From an uncultured Gemmatimonadota bacterium (lineage in GTDB: Bacteria; Gemmatimonadota; Gemmatimonadetes; Gemmatimonadales; Gemmatimonadaceae), in assembly GCA_946479895.1 (NCBI GenBank), contig CAMLHT010000123.1:1-10632 (forward strand): a stretch of 10,632 nucleotides of DNA, written 5' to 3'. A model generated the notes under the pieces. It ran no database searches and had not been told where the DNA came from. It worked only from the letters and a program-made list of their open reading frames with translations. Both the position numbers and the translations under genes were made by a program. Positions 1 to 7,359 of this stretch are shown here, piece by piece. Position 1 is the first letter of the stretch. Every line of letters begins with the position of its first letter.

Positions 1-2723
1 ATCTCGAGGTCGAGCGAGCCCTCGGTGGTCGGCATCAGCTTCTGCTCGCGAGCCGCCTGGATGATCCACTGGCGCTGCTCGCGGTTGCCGGCGACGTACT
101 GCTTGATGGTCTTCGTGTCGTAGTACTCGCTGTAGCGCTTGAGCACCGTGCGCGCGTGCTCGAGGCTGCGGAAGTTCTCGCCGCTGAAGACGCCCGGACC
201 CGTGGACCAGCTGCGGGGTCCGAGGATGTCGCCCGCGTCGAGCTCGTCCTCGTAGGTGATCACGTCGGTCGATCCCGTCTGCGGGTCGCGAGCCGTCGTC
301 ACGCCGTAGGCGAGGTTGGCGGCATACGCCCACACCTCTCCACGGTGGATCTGCTGCGGGACGCGCAGGTGCGCGTGGGTGTCCACGAAACCCGGCATGA
401 TCGTCTTTCCGGCGACGTCGACGATGTGCGCGCCCGACGGAATCGGCACGCTGCCCCGGCGACCGACGCCGACGATGCGGTTGTCCCGGATCACGACGTC
501 GGCATTCTCGATGACTTCATCGCCCTTCATCGTGATCACGCGGCCGCCGCGGAGCACGGTATTGGACTTCGGGATGTCCCGCTGCGCGTTCACGATCACG
601 CGGAATTCACGCGGCTTGAACTGCGGCAGGTTCGCGTTGCCGCGACCGCCCCGCCCGCCCCCCGCCCCGCGACCACCACCGCCCGCCGCTGCGCTGTCGC
701 CACCCACCGACTGCCCACGCGCGCGCATCGCCGCGCGGACGGAGTCGTCGAACTGGCGGGCGCGCTCGAGCTCGTAGACGACGTGCGCGTTGCCGAGCGA
801 GTAGTGGACGCGCCGGCCAGTCCAGTCCCAGTGCGGGAACTGGGCGCCGACCTCGTCGAGCTTGCGCGCCGGGAAGTTCGGGTTGTCGCCGACCGTCACC
901 GTCGGCGTCGTGCCGCCGATGACCGGCACCGTCACGACCCACGCATCGGAGCCGATGAGCGCCAGCGCCTGGTCGCCGTCCGGCGCCATGAAGATCATGC
1001 TGGCGTTCGCGCCCCCGCCGCCCCCGCCACCCGGCGCCGGCGGACCGGCGACGCGAACGTGCTCGCGGATGTCGGTGCCGTCCCAGCGGAACGAGACGAG
1101 GCCGCGTCCGCCCGACGCGTAGATGCGATCGTTCTTCGCCTTCACGAAGTGGGCGTTCTGCAACCCGCTCGACGGCATGATCACCGTCGGCGCGCCGCCC
1201 GACGCCGGGACCCAGACGAAGTCGCTGCCGCCCTGCGTCGTCTCCTCCTGGAACGCGGGCGCGCTGCCGCGGAGGGCAACGATGCGTTCCCCGTCATTCG
1301 AGAATACGGGCTGCTGGTAGTAGCCTCGCGTTGAGGAAACCTTCACCGGGTTGCCGCCGTTGGCGCCGACCTTCCAGATGTAGCCGCCCTCGCCTTCCGT
1401 CCAGGTCGTGTAGGCAATCGTGCGCCCGTCCGGCGACCAGGTCGGCTGGAACTGGTAGCCCTGGGCCTCGACGAGCTTGCGCGGGTTCACCGCGTTGCCG
1501 GCGGCGGGAACGTCGGCGACGTACAGGCGGTCGAGCGCCGTGAAGGCGATCCGGCTGCCATCGGGGGACGGGACGGCGTTGCGGATCTGCCGCACGACGA
1601 ACGTCGCCGAGTCGCTGACCGGATACTCGAAGCGCACCTCGGGACCGAGGTGCTGCTCGACATCGATGGAGAACGGGATCTGCGTCGGCTTGGCGGTCCC
1701 GGTCACCGGCACCTTCCAGATCTTCCCGCCCCAGGTCGCGACGAGGAAGCGGGAGTCGGGCGTGAACGACATTCCGGGATAGACGTCGCGCGAGGCACGC
1801 GACTCCTGATCGTCGCGCTGCACGGGATAGGCGAGCCAGCGCTCGTCTCCGGACTCGAGGTCGCGGATGCGGAGGCCGGTCTGCTGATCGTGGCGCGTGC
1901 CGTACACCAGCCACTTGCCGTCGGGTGACAGCGTGGGCCGGAAGGCCGAGCCCCAGCGCGTGGCCCGGGTGCTGAACTCGCCGGTCTCGCGATCGTACAC
2001 CATGATCGTGTAGCCGGAGTTCGCGCCGCCCATCGGGTCGTTGTACTCCCACTGTCCGTTGCCGCTCCGCCGCGCGACCCACAGGTAGCGCGGGTCATTG
2101 CCGAAGGCGGCGCCGATGTGGCGGGGATTGGTCGCAGCGCCACCGCGGCCGCCCGCGGCCGCGCCAGCCGCCGGTGGCGGCGCGCCGATCTGCGTGCCCG
2201 AGCCGCCCTCGGTGTGATACAGGTAGAGCGCGTTGTTCCGCGAGGCGACGATGTACTTGCCGTCCGGCGTCCACTCCGGCGAGTCGAAGGAGATCGTGCG
2301 CTCGCGCGTCACCTGGACCGTGTCCTTGAGGTCCAGGGAGAGGATCCAGACGTTCGACGCGCCGGCGCGGTCCGAGACGAAGACGATGCGCTTCCCGTCC
2401 GGGCTGAAGCGCGGCTGCGCGTCCACGGCCATTCCGCGCGTGAGCGGCGTCGCCTTGCCACCGGTGATCGGGATGGTGAAGAGATCACCGAGGTGGTCGA
2501 AGACGATCGTCTGCCCGTCGGGGCTCACGTCGAGCGAGAGCCAGCTCCCGACGTCGGTCGTGAAGCGGATCGTCCGTTCGGGCTTGAGCGGCAGGCCCTC
2601 CTGGATCGGATTGGCGCGCGCGGTGTCGCGGCGGCCCGGCGCATTGGCGGGAACGTCCTGCGCCGCGACGATCGCGGGCAGGCCGAGGGCGAGAGAGGCG
2701 ATGAGGCGGGTGGCGCGGGTCAT
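1..2723 (-). CDS. Exported PD40 beta-propeller / amidohydrolase fusion (C-terminus beyond left edge)
   Basis: The frame is open from an ATG at 2721-2723 to the window edge (907 codons), so the C-terminus is missing. A GGAG lies 7 nt before the ATG. Residues 1-21 look like a Sec signal peptide (hydrophobic LIASLALGLPAIVAA, likely cut before Gln22). At least eight PD40/TolB-like strands follow, with SPDG-type motifs near residues 67, 107, 152, 266, 321, 386, 430 and 475. A Gly/Arg-rich linker (681-695) leads into an amidohydrolase domain starting near 710. There PGFVDTHAHL supplies the metal-binding HxH (His783, His785), and Lys874 in TIKQYV is a candidate bridging lysine. Known relatives are about 1,000-1,100 residue secreted amidohydrolases with tricorn-like propellers; their substrates are largely unknown. 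I infer a periplasmic or secreted hydrolase acting on a cyclic amide or peptide-like substrate. The gene appears monocistronic here, because a terminator separates it from the gene upstream. Confidence 0.9.
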   Translation of the reverse strand, partial: MTRATRLIASLALGLPAIVAAQDVPANAPGRRDTARANPIQEGLPLKPERTIRFTTDVGSWLSLDVSPDGQTIVFDHLGDLFTIPITGGKATPLTRGMAVDAQPRFSPDGKRIVFVSDRAGASNVWILSLDLKDTVQVTRERTISFDSPEWTPDGKYIVASRNNALYLYHTEGGSGTQIGAPPPAAGAAAGGRGGAATNPRHIGAAFGNDPRYLWVARRSGNGQWEYNDPMGGANSGYTIMVYDRETGEFSTRATRWGSAFRPTLSPDGKWLVYGTRHDQQTGLRIRDLESGDERWLAYPVQRDDQESRASRDVYPGMSFTPDSRFLVATWGGKIWKVPVTGTAKPTQIPFSIDVEQHLGPEVRFEYPVSDSATFVVRQIRNAVPSPDGSRIAFTALDRLYVADVPAAGNAVNPRKLVEAQGYQFQPTWSPDGRTIAYTTWTEGEGGYIWKVGANGGNPVKVSSTRGYYQQPVFSNDGERIVALRGSAPAFQEETTQGGSDFVWVPASGGAPTVIMPSSGLQNAHFVKAKNDRIYASGGRGLVSFRWDGTDIREHVRVAGPPAPGGGGGGGANASMIFMAPDGDQALALIGSDAWVVTVPVIGGTTPTVTVGDNPNFPARKLDEVGAQFPHWDWTGRRVHYSLGNAHVVYELERARQFDDSVRAAMRARGQSVGGDSAAAGGGGRGAGGGRGGRGNANLPQFKPREFRVIVNAQRDIPKSNTVLRGGRVITMKGDEVIENADVVIRDNRIVGVGRRGSVPIPSGAHIVDVAGKTIMPGFVDTHAHLRVPQQIHRGEVWAYAANLAYGVTTARDPQTGSTDVITYEDELDAGDILGPRSWSTGPGVFSGENFRSLEHARTVLKRYSEYYDTKTIKQYVAGNREQRQWIIQAAREQKLMPTTEGSLDLE

Positions 2724-2867
2724 TCCTGTTCTCCGGTGGACGTCTGGGTGGTGACGATCCACCAAATAGGCAGCCGGCGGCCCGTCGCCGTCCAGTCCCT
2801 CGTCGCCATCGGCCGCCGATGTCGATCTCGAGGTCCGAGACGACAGCTGGACTGAACCACGGAAGCG
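2724..2867. other. Intergenic leader of the amidohydrolase gene
   Basis: These 144 bases separate the amidohydrolase start from the terminator of the upstream operon, so the amidohydrolase promoter should lie here on the minus strand. I see a usable ribosome site (GGAG at 2732-2735) but no convincing -35/-10 pair. The only AT-rich patch is near 2762-2767 (CTATTT on the minus strand). I see no small gene. Confidence 0.4.
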
Positions 2868-2899
2868 AAAAGGCGGGCGGTGATGGCTCACCGCCCGCC
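2868..2899 (-). terminator. Intrinsic terminator of the kinase-lipoprotein operon
   Basis: On the minus strand a perfect 12-bp stem (GGCGGGCGGTGA paired with TCACCGCCCGCC, arms 2888-2899 and 2872-2883) has a 4-nt loop at 2884-2887. It is followed immediately by TTTT (2868-2871). The stem begins 33 nt after the lipoprotein stop codon. A GC-rich perfect stem with a U-run is the classic Rho-independent form. The U-run is short, but the stem is very strong. On the plus strand no T-run follows, so it should work in one direction only. Confidence 0.8.
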
Positions 2900-2932
2900 C
2901 GCCGGCGAAACACGACCGGCCAGCCCTTCAGC

Positions 2933-4123
2933 TCAGGCCGTAAAACCGGTGACGGTGCAGCACCCCTGGTCGCAGGCCACCCATATGTCCTCGTCCCTCG
3001 GATTCCACTTCCAGCGCGCCACGGCCGGTGGTTTGATCTTGTGGGCCATCATATCGACCCGGAAACTGGACGCGCCCGCATTCCCGTTCTCGTCCCTGAA
3101 CGAGGCCGACCACTTGAGAGTGTCCGCGATGGCGTCGTACGTCGCCTTGATCACGAGCGAGTTGTTTCCCTTGCGCAGTCCCCAGTTGTAGTACTTGCTG
3201 CCGGCCCGAGGATCCTTCTCCAGAAAGATGGTTGCGACTGTCGCTCCACTATCGGATGTGAAGTCGAGAACGGTGTACCCCCCGAGGTTTTCGTTCGGCG
3301 TGATGCTGGCCCGGACAGCGCGCTTGAGAGACACACCGCTCGGCAGTGTGTCGGGCGTCGTGATCTCCTGTTCGTCGTGCCAGCTCTTGATCCTGTGTTG
3401 CCGCGTCTGCACGGGCAGGGATGCGTGTGCCGGAGCGCGCCGCTCCCCATTGCCGGGATTCCGCCCGATCTCGCACCACGTCTTTTCGCCGCAATTCACT
3501 CCAATGATCGCCTTCCCGTTCTTGTCCTCATCGATCCGGACGACACTCGGGAAGTCGGCCTTCGATGCTCCGGGCTCCTCCTCCAGCCCGACATTGAGCT
3601 GTTTGCCGCTGGCCGCATCAGTGCAATCCTGCCCCGCGACGGGCGCGATCGAGCCGATCCACTTGTCGCCTGCGGTGCGGTGCGTGAGGAAAACGCAGTA
3701 CTGCGCCGTGGCCGGATTGTCCTTGATGCCGAGATTCCGATATGAATTCGGCATGGTGGCCGCGCCCTCGACCTCCAGCACCGCGCTGAGCTTCCACTCA
3801 TCCTTGAACGCACCGTCGTCGTACCGCCTGGGCACGATGTACAGACGGGCCAGCGGTCCCAGGTCGCGGTCGACGTCGACGTCCCCGGCCAGCGCCTGCG
3901 TATCGTTGAACCCCTCGATTTCGGTGAACTCCCGGATCGTCGCCCGCGGAATGGTGGGGAACTGCTTGTACAGGACGGCAAGCACCTCGTTGCTCGCCGT
4001 GGTCGTGACGGGCGAGGCCTGCGTGGACGGGGGCGGGGACGAGCAGGTCACCCCGGCAAGGGCGATGGGCAGGGCCGTCGCCGCGATGCGGGCCGATCTC
4101 CATGCAATTCGTTTCAAGGGCAT
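2933..4123 (-). CDS. Predicted lipoprotein of unknown function, co-transcribed with the kinase
   Basis: I do not recognise this 396-residue protein. The N-terminus has a basic MPLKRIAWRSAR segment and a hydrophobic run ending in LAGVTC (Cys27), followed by a Ser/Pro/Thr-rich stretch, which looks like a lipoprotein signal. Thr before the Cys makes the lipobox atypical, so a plain exported protein is an alternative. The mature part has seven further cysteines: Cys143, Cys167, a CGEKTWCEIG motif (Cys211, Cys217) and a C-terminal CDQGCC cluster (Cys384, 388, 389). This suggests disulphides or a metal site outside the cytoplasm. No membrane helix or known catalytic motif is evident in the mature region. 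The gene starts 23 bp after the kinase stop, and a strong terminator follows, so it is the last gene of that operon. The ATG at 4121-4123 abuts the Shine-Dalgarno sequence; a TTG two codons later (4115-4117) is better spaced and may be the true start. Confidence 0.85.
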   Translation of the reverse strand: MPLKRIAWRSARIAATALPIALAGVTCSSPPPSTQASPVTTTASNEVLAVLYKQFPTIPRATIREFTEIEGFNDTQALAGDVDVDRDLGPLARLYIVPRRYDDGAFKDEWKLSAVLEVEGAATMPNSYRNLGIKDNPATAQYCVFLTHRTAGDKWIGSIAPVAGQDCTDAASGKQLNVGLEEEPGASKADFPSVVRIDEDKNGKAIIGVNCGEKTWCEIGRNPGNGERRAPAHASLPVQTRQHRIKSWHDEQEITTPDTLPSGVSLKRAVRASITPNENLGGYTVLDFTSDSGATVATIFLEKDPRAGSKYYNWGLRKGNNSLVIKATYDAIADTLKWSASFRDENGNAGASSFRVDMMAHKIKPPAVARWKWNPRDEDIWVACDQGCCTVTGFTA

Positions 4124-4128
4124 CCTCC
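4124..4128 (-). promoter_or_regulatory. Shine-Dalgarno GGAGG that bears on the lipoprotein start
   Basis: On the minus strand GGAGG directly touches the ATG (4121-4123), giving zero spacing, which is too close for normal use. It lies 6 nt before the in-frame TTG at 4115-4117, which is near-ideal. Starting at TTG gives a typical lipoprotein beginning (MKRIAW). No other purine-rich site lies upstream in the 23-bp gap after the kinase stop. Confidence 0.55.
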
Positions 4129-4146
4129 GTCGGATTGGAGTGGGAT

Positions 4147-7100
4147 TCACTTCGGGGACTGAAAGACCGCGGCCGTCGTGGTCCATCGTGCCGGCTCGCC
4201 GCGTTCGGCACGGCGCATGGCCAGCTCACCACGCAGTCGCATTGATTCGATGAGCGCCGCAAGGGAAGGTGGTGAGCTGAGCATCCCGGGCGTCAGGAAC
4301 GCCCGGCCGCGCAAGAGGCGGTCGAGGGTGAGCGTAGCCGACGTCGTGTCGCCGATGCGCAGGTATACCTTCGCCTCGAGCAGCACAGCCTCCGGCCGGA
4401 CATCCTCATGCCCGGTCAGCGCGCGCGATGCCTCCACCCTGCGGAGGATGGCCTCGGCGCTGTCTCGCTTGCCCCCGAGCGCGGCCAACTGCGCGCGCGT
4501 CAGGTAGTCGCGATTCGGCTCGACCAGCGCCTCCGGTAATGCATCGTCCCGATCGATGAAGAGCCTCGTGGCGACGCCGAGCAGGGAGTTCGGCCAGTCG
4601 GGCTGCGCTCCAGCCGATCTCGATATTCGCTCTCGCAGCGCGATGATCTCTCTGGGTTGAGCGTTGCACCCCATTGCCAGCCGGCCCGTGAGGGCGTCGG
4701 CCATGCCGACAATTTCCTGCGACAGCCCCGGGTTATCGGAAGCCGGCGTGACACGCAGGACGCGATCGACCAGGCCGCAGTCGCGTGTGAGAACCGCGGC
4801 CACGGCCATCGACCCACCGTGCGCCAACGGGTCTGCTCGATGCGCCGCGATGATCGAGTCGGCGGTCTTCCGGATGGCGACGGCCTCCGCGACGTCGCCG
4901 GCGTCGAGGAGCTTCACTCGAAGGAGGAGCTGCGCCGTGAGAAGGCGCAACTGCGTGGCTGGGTCATCGACGCTCAGGGCGTACGCGGCACGCAGTGTGT
5001 CGAGGGCGGCGCGATCTCCCGCCATCTCGAGCGAGACCGCGACTGCCTCCTTCGCTCCGGAGCTTCTCGGCAACGACGTCGACCACCTGGCGGCGATGGA
5101 TCGGAAGAGGTGCTGCTGGGAAGCGATCGCATCGCGCAGTCGATTTGGCACGGCACGCGGATCGCCAGACATGACGAGCGATGCCGGGACCGGCCGCATG
5201 ACGAGCGTGTCGTCCTCCATGTCGAGGCGCCCCATCATTGCCGGCGCGGCCGGATCGCTCGGCAGCGCGACGCGAAGCTGGGAGGGTTTCATCGCCAGGA
5301 GGTCGCGCAGGGGCTTGAAGGCCCCGCGCTCCATGCTGCGGTGCGAGAGCGCCAGCACTTCGAACGCGGTCTGGTACGCCCGCATGGCTCCCTGAAAGCT
5401 CGCGCGATACCTCCATGTGCCTCGAGCCCCTTCAGCGCGGACTACCCGATAATCCTGGTCCTGGCATTGCCCGAGGCCGAACCAGGCGGCGAAGTCGGAT
5501 CGGTTCTCCGCCGTCAGGCGGCGATAGCGTGCGCAGGCGCTGTCGTGCTGCGCCGTGCCCAGCGCCTGCAACGCCGACGCGAGACGTCGTTCGCGCAGCG
5601 GCAGTCGCATGGAATCCGCCATGGCGCGCTCAGTGAGCGGCGCCCACAGTGGTGGCTTGAGCCCTTGCCACGCGCGCACCTGCGCCTGCCAGAGCGCCGC
5701 GCGCGAGTATCCCGCGTCACGGTCGAGTGCGCGCTGGAAGAGAGAATCCGCGCGCGGGAAATTCCATTCGTCGAGCGCCTCGATTCCCGCCGCGAACGAT
5801 TGCATGGCCGGCAGCGAGGCTGATGCCGCGACATCCATCCCGGCGGAATCGGCAACTCGACCGCGCAGCAAGAGCGCCTGGGCAAGCCGCCCATAGATAC
5901 GATCGATTCGATCCAGATCGGACGGGCTCACCGTGAGGGATGCGAGCTTCAACGCCGTGTCGACGTTGACCTGGTGCAGCCAGGCCTGAACAAGCCAGCG
6001 CCCACCGGGAACGACACCGATCTGGCCGCGCACATACCGGCCGGCCCCGAGCGACAACGCGACAGCTCTGGGATCGTACACCCCCGACGCCGACTGCGCC
6101 TTCACCTCCGCGTCGCGCACCCGGTAGGGCTCGAGCACCGTGACTCCACGCCATGCGGAAAATGCGTTGTAGATCAGCGCATCGACCGAGCCCAGGGCCC
6201 GGGTGTCGCCTTCCCTCTCGAAGGTCATGACCGCGAGCTGAGTCGTATCCGGGGTGAAATCGGCGCGGCCCGAACCAGCGCGCGATACAATGGAAGCCCC
6301 GGCAATTACGGCGATAGCGGCGGCGCCCACTCCAGCGACAACCCACCGTCGCGGAATCCGGCCCGGAGCCAGGGCCGCTCTGCCCGCCGACTCCAGCTCG
6401 TCGGCGAATTCCTCCGCCGTCGACTGCCGGTCCGCCGGCGACGTGCACATCGCCTTCGCCACGACCCGGTCGAGCTCCGCCGAAACCGTGTTCCGGTACG
6501 TGCGCATCGGGCGCGGCGTCGTCGAGAATCGCTGCGCCAGCACCGACTGCACCGTCGGCCCCGTGAACGGCGGCATCCCGCTCACCATCTCGTACACGAC
6601 GGCCGCCAGCGAATAGATGTCGCTCCGTCCGTCGTAATTCCGCTCCCCGCTCGCCTGCTCCGGGCTCATGTACGCCGGCGTTCCGCGCACGACGCCCGTC
6701 GTGGTGGTCAGCTCGCCCGCGGTCGCGTGCAGCAAGCGCGCGATGCCGAAGTCACCGAGGTACGCGCGGCCGTTCCCGAAGAGGATGTTCTCCGGCTTGA
6801 TGTCCCGATGAATGAGCCCCTTCGCGTGCGCGTGAGCCAGCGCCCGGGCGATGGTGGAACCGATGTCCACGGCCCGCTCGATCGGCAGCTGCTTCGACGC
6901 CATCAGCAGGTCGCGCAGAGTGCCGCCTTCCATATAAGGCAGCACGCAGTAAAGCGTATTCCCGTCGGCGCCCGAATCGATGACGGGCACGATGCTGGGA
7001 TGCTCGAGCCCCGCGGTCAGCCGGATCTCCCGCAGGAACCGGTCGGCACCCAGTGACTCGGCGAGCTCCGGGCGCAGCACCTTCACGGCGACGAGGCTCG

Positions 7101-7215
7101 TCGTCTGACGGTCGCGGCAGAGATAGACCGTCGAGGTGGCGCCGTACCCGAGCTGGCGCTCGACCACATACCGGCCGCCGACGACGGTGGATCCGGTGAT
7201 TGTCGGTGAGCTCAC
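4147..7215 (-). CDS. Transmembrane Ser/Thr protein kinase with TolB/FlgO-like and TPR-like outer domain
   Basis: This is a 1022-residue PknB-type kinase starting at GTG (7213-7215). An in-frame stop lies just upstream and no good Shine-Dalgarno sequence is visible. The kinase domain spans about residues 15-275: glycine loop GYGATSTVY (23-31, with Ser28 in place of the third Gly), Lys45 in VAVKVL, Glu63 in helix C, HRDIKPEN with catalytic Asp138, DFG at 155-157, a Thr-rich activation loop (170-173) and MSPEQ near 183. All catalytic residues are present, so it should be active. One membrane helix (291-310) follows. Outside, residues 325-450 resemble the 'VAVLPF' TolB/FlgO-like region found in TPR adenylate-cyclase and CadC-type regulators (LAVMTFEREGD, YVRGQIG). 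TPR-like helices follow (about 470-518), and helical, probably TPR-like, sequence runs to the end. I infer that a signal or partner outside the cytoplasm controls the kinase, possibly the lipoprotein encoded next. Substrates are unknown. Confidence 0.95.
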   Translation of the reverse strand: MSSPTITGSTVVGGRYVVERQLGYGATSTVYLCRDRQTTSLVAVKVLRPELAESLGADRFLREIRLTAGLEHPSIVPVIDSGADGNTLYCVLPYMEGGTLRDLLMASKQLPIERAVDIGSTIARALAHAHAKGLIHRDIKPENILFGNGRAYLGDFGIARLLHATAGELTTTTGVVRGTPAYMSPEQASGERNYDGRSDIYSLAAVVYEMVSGMPPFTGPTVQSVLAQRFSTTPRPMRTYRNTVSAELDRVVAKAMCTSPADRQSTAEEFADELESAGRAALAPGRIPRRWVVAGVGAAAIAVIAGASIVSRAGSGRADFTPDTTQLAVMTFEREGDTRALGSVDALIYNAFSAWRGVTVLEPYRVRDAEVKAQSASGVYDPRAVALSLGAGRYVRGQIGVVPGGRWLVQAWLHQVNVDTALKLASLTVSPSDLDRIDRIYGRLAQALLLRGRVADSAGMDVAASASLPAMQSFAAGIEALDEWNFPRADSLFQRALDRDAGYSRAALWQAQVRAWQGLKPPLWAPLTERAMADSMRLPLRERRLASALQALGTAQHDSACARYRRLTAENRSDFAAWFGLGQCQDQDYRVVRAEGARGTWRYRASFQGAMRAYQTAFEVLALSHRSMERGAFKPLRDLLAMKPSQLRVALPSDPAAPAMMGRLDMEDDTLVMRPVPASLVMSGDPRAVPNRLRDAIASQQHLFRSIAARWSTSLPRSSGAKEAVAVSLEMAGDRAALDTLRAAYALSVDDPATQLRLLTAQLLLRVKLLDAGDVAEAVAIRKTADSIIAAHRADPLAHGGSMAVAAVLTRDCGLVDRVLRVTPASDNPGLSQEIVGMADALTGRLAMGCNAQPREIIALRERISRSAGAQPDWPNSLLGVATRLFIDRDDALPEALVEPNRDYLTRAQLAALGGKRDSAEAILRRVEASRALTGHEDVRPEAVLLEAKVYLRIGDTTSATLTLDRLLRGRAFLTPGMLSSPPSLAALIESMRLRGELAMRRAERGEPARWTTTAAVFQSPK

Positions 7216-7236
7216 TGGTTACATGGCGGGAGACTG

Positions 7237-7250
7237 GTGACCCAGATCAC
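7237..7250. promoter_or_regulatory. GTGA-N6-TCAC palindrome upstream of the kinase (CRP/FNR-like operator candidate)
   Basis: GTGA (7237-7240) and TCAC (7247-7250) are separated by six bases. This is the core layout of CRP/FNR-family sites (TGTGA-N6-TCACA), with the outermost base of each half differing. The site lies between the likely -10 box and the GTG start, where a bound protein would block transcription. A second palindrome, GTGAGCTCAC (7206-7215), overlaps the start codon. Short palindromes also arise by chance, so the regulatory role is only suggested. Confidence 0.3.
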
Positions 7251-7267
7251 GCCAAGGTGAGCAGATG

Positions 7268-7273
7268 ATTATG
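7268..7273 (-). promoter_or_regulatory. Possible -10 box of the kinase-lipoprotein operon
   Basis: On the minus strand CATAAT matches TATAAT at five of six positions and sits in the only AT-rich patch of this gap. It would place the transcript start near 7261, about 46 nt before the GTG. No good -35 box is visible at the 16-18 nt spacing, so the promoter may be weak or activator-dependent. Confidence 0.35.
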
Positions 7274-7291
7274 AGAGCGCCAGAGGCAGTT

Positions 7292-7352
7292 TGAGGACGG
7301 AGGATGGAGGGCGGAGGATCTCAGCCTCCGTCCTCCAACCTCCGTCCTCCGC
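7292..7352. repeat. 14-nt-unit tandem repeats arranged as a 25-bp-arm inverted repeat
   Basis: The left arm (7293-7317) and right arm (7325-7349) pair over 25 positions with one A-A mismatch and one G-T wobble, around a 7-nt loop (7318-7324). Each side is itself two copies of a 14-nt unit. On the left, 7292-7305 and 7306-7319 match at 12 of 14 positions, with core CGGAGGAT. On the right, 7325-7338 and 7339-7352 share CCTCCGTCCTCC. The hairpin starts 10 nt after the L,D-transpeptidase stop, so on the minus strand it would fold in that transcript's 3' end. Neither strand has a T-run after it, so it is not a standard intrinsic terminator. It may stop or stabilise the transcript, or be a dispersed repetitive element. 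Confidence 0.75.
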
Positions 7353-7359
7353 CCTCAGG

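Noticed and set aside
156..1334. Long plus-strand open frame opposite the amidohydrolase gene
   Set aside because: It is antisense to a clear gene with signal peptide, PD40 repeats and HxH motif. Its translation is Arg/Ala/His-rich low complexity, as expected for a GC-rich shadow frame.
2118..3745. Plus-strand open frames spanning 2118-2855 and 2819-3745
   Set aside because: They run across the amidohydrolase start, the terminator and the lipoprotein gene, show no domain signal, and lack a ribosome site.
3195..4253. 352-codon plus-strand frame opposite the lipoprotein gene
   Set aside because: The minus-strand frame has a signal peptide, an operon position and a terminator. The plus frame crosses two minus-strand gene ends and has no recognisable motif.
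4657..7056. Plus-strand frames of 388 and 360 codons opposite the kinase
   Set aside because: They are antisense to a kinase with every catalytic motif present; composition is Arg-rich shadow sequence.
7292..7352. Repeats considered as a CRISPR array
   Set aside because: Units are only 14 nt, directly adjacent with no unique spacers, and inverted between the two sides; no cas genes are nearby.
7292..7352. Hairpin considered as a standard Rho-independent terminator
   Set aside because: Neither strand has a T-run following the stem, so it is listed as a repeat with uncertain role.
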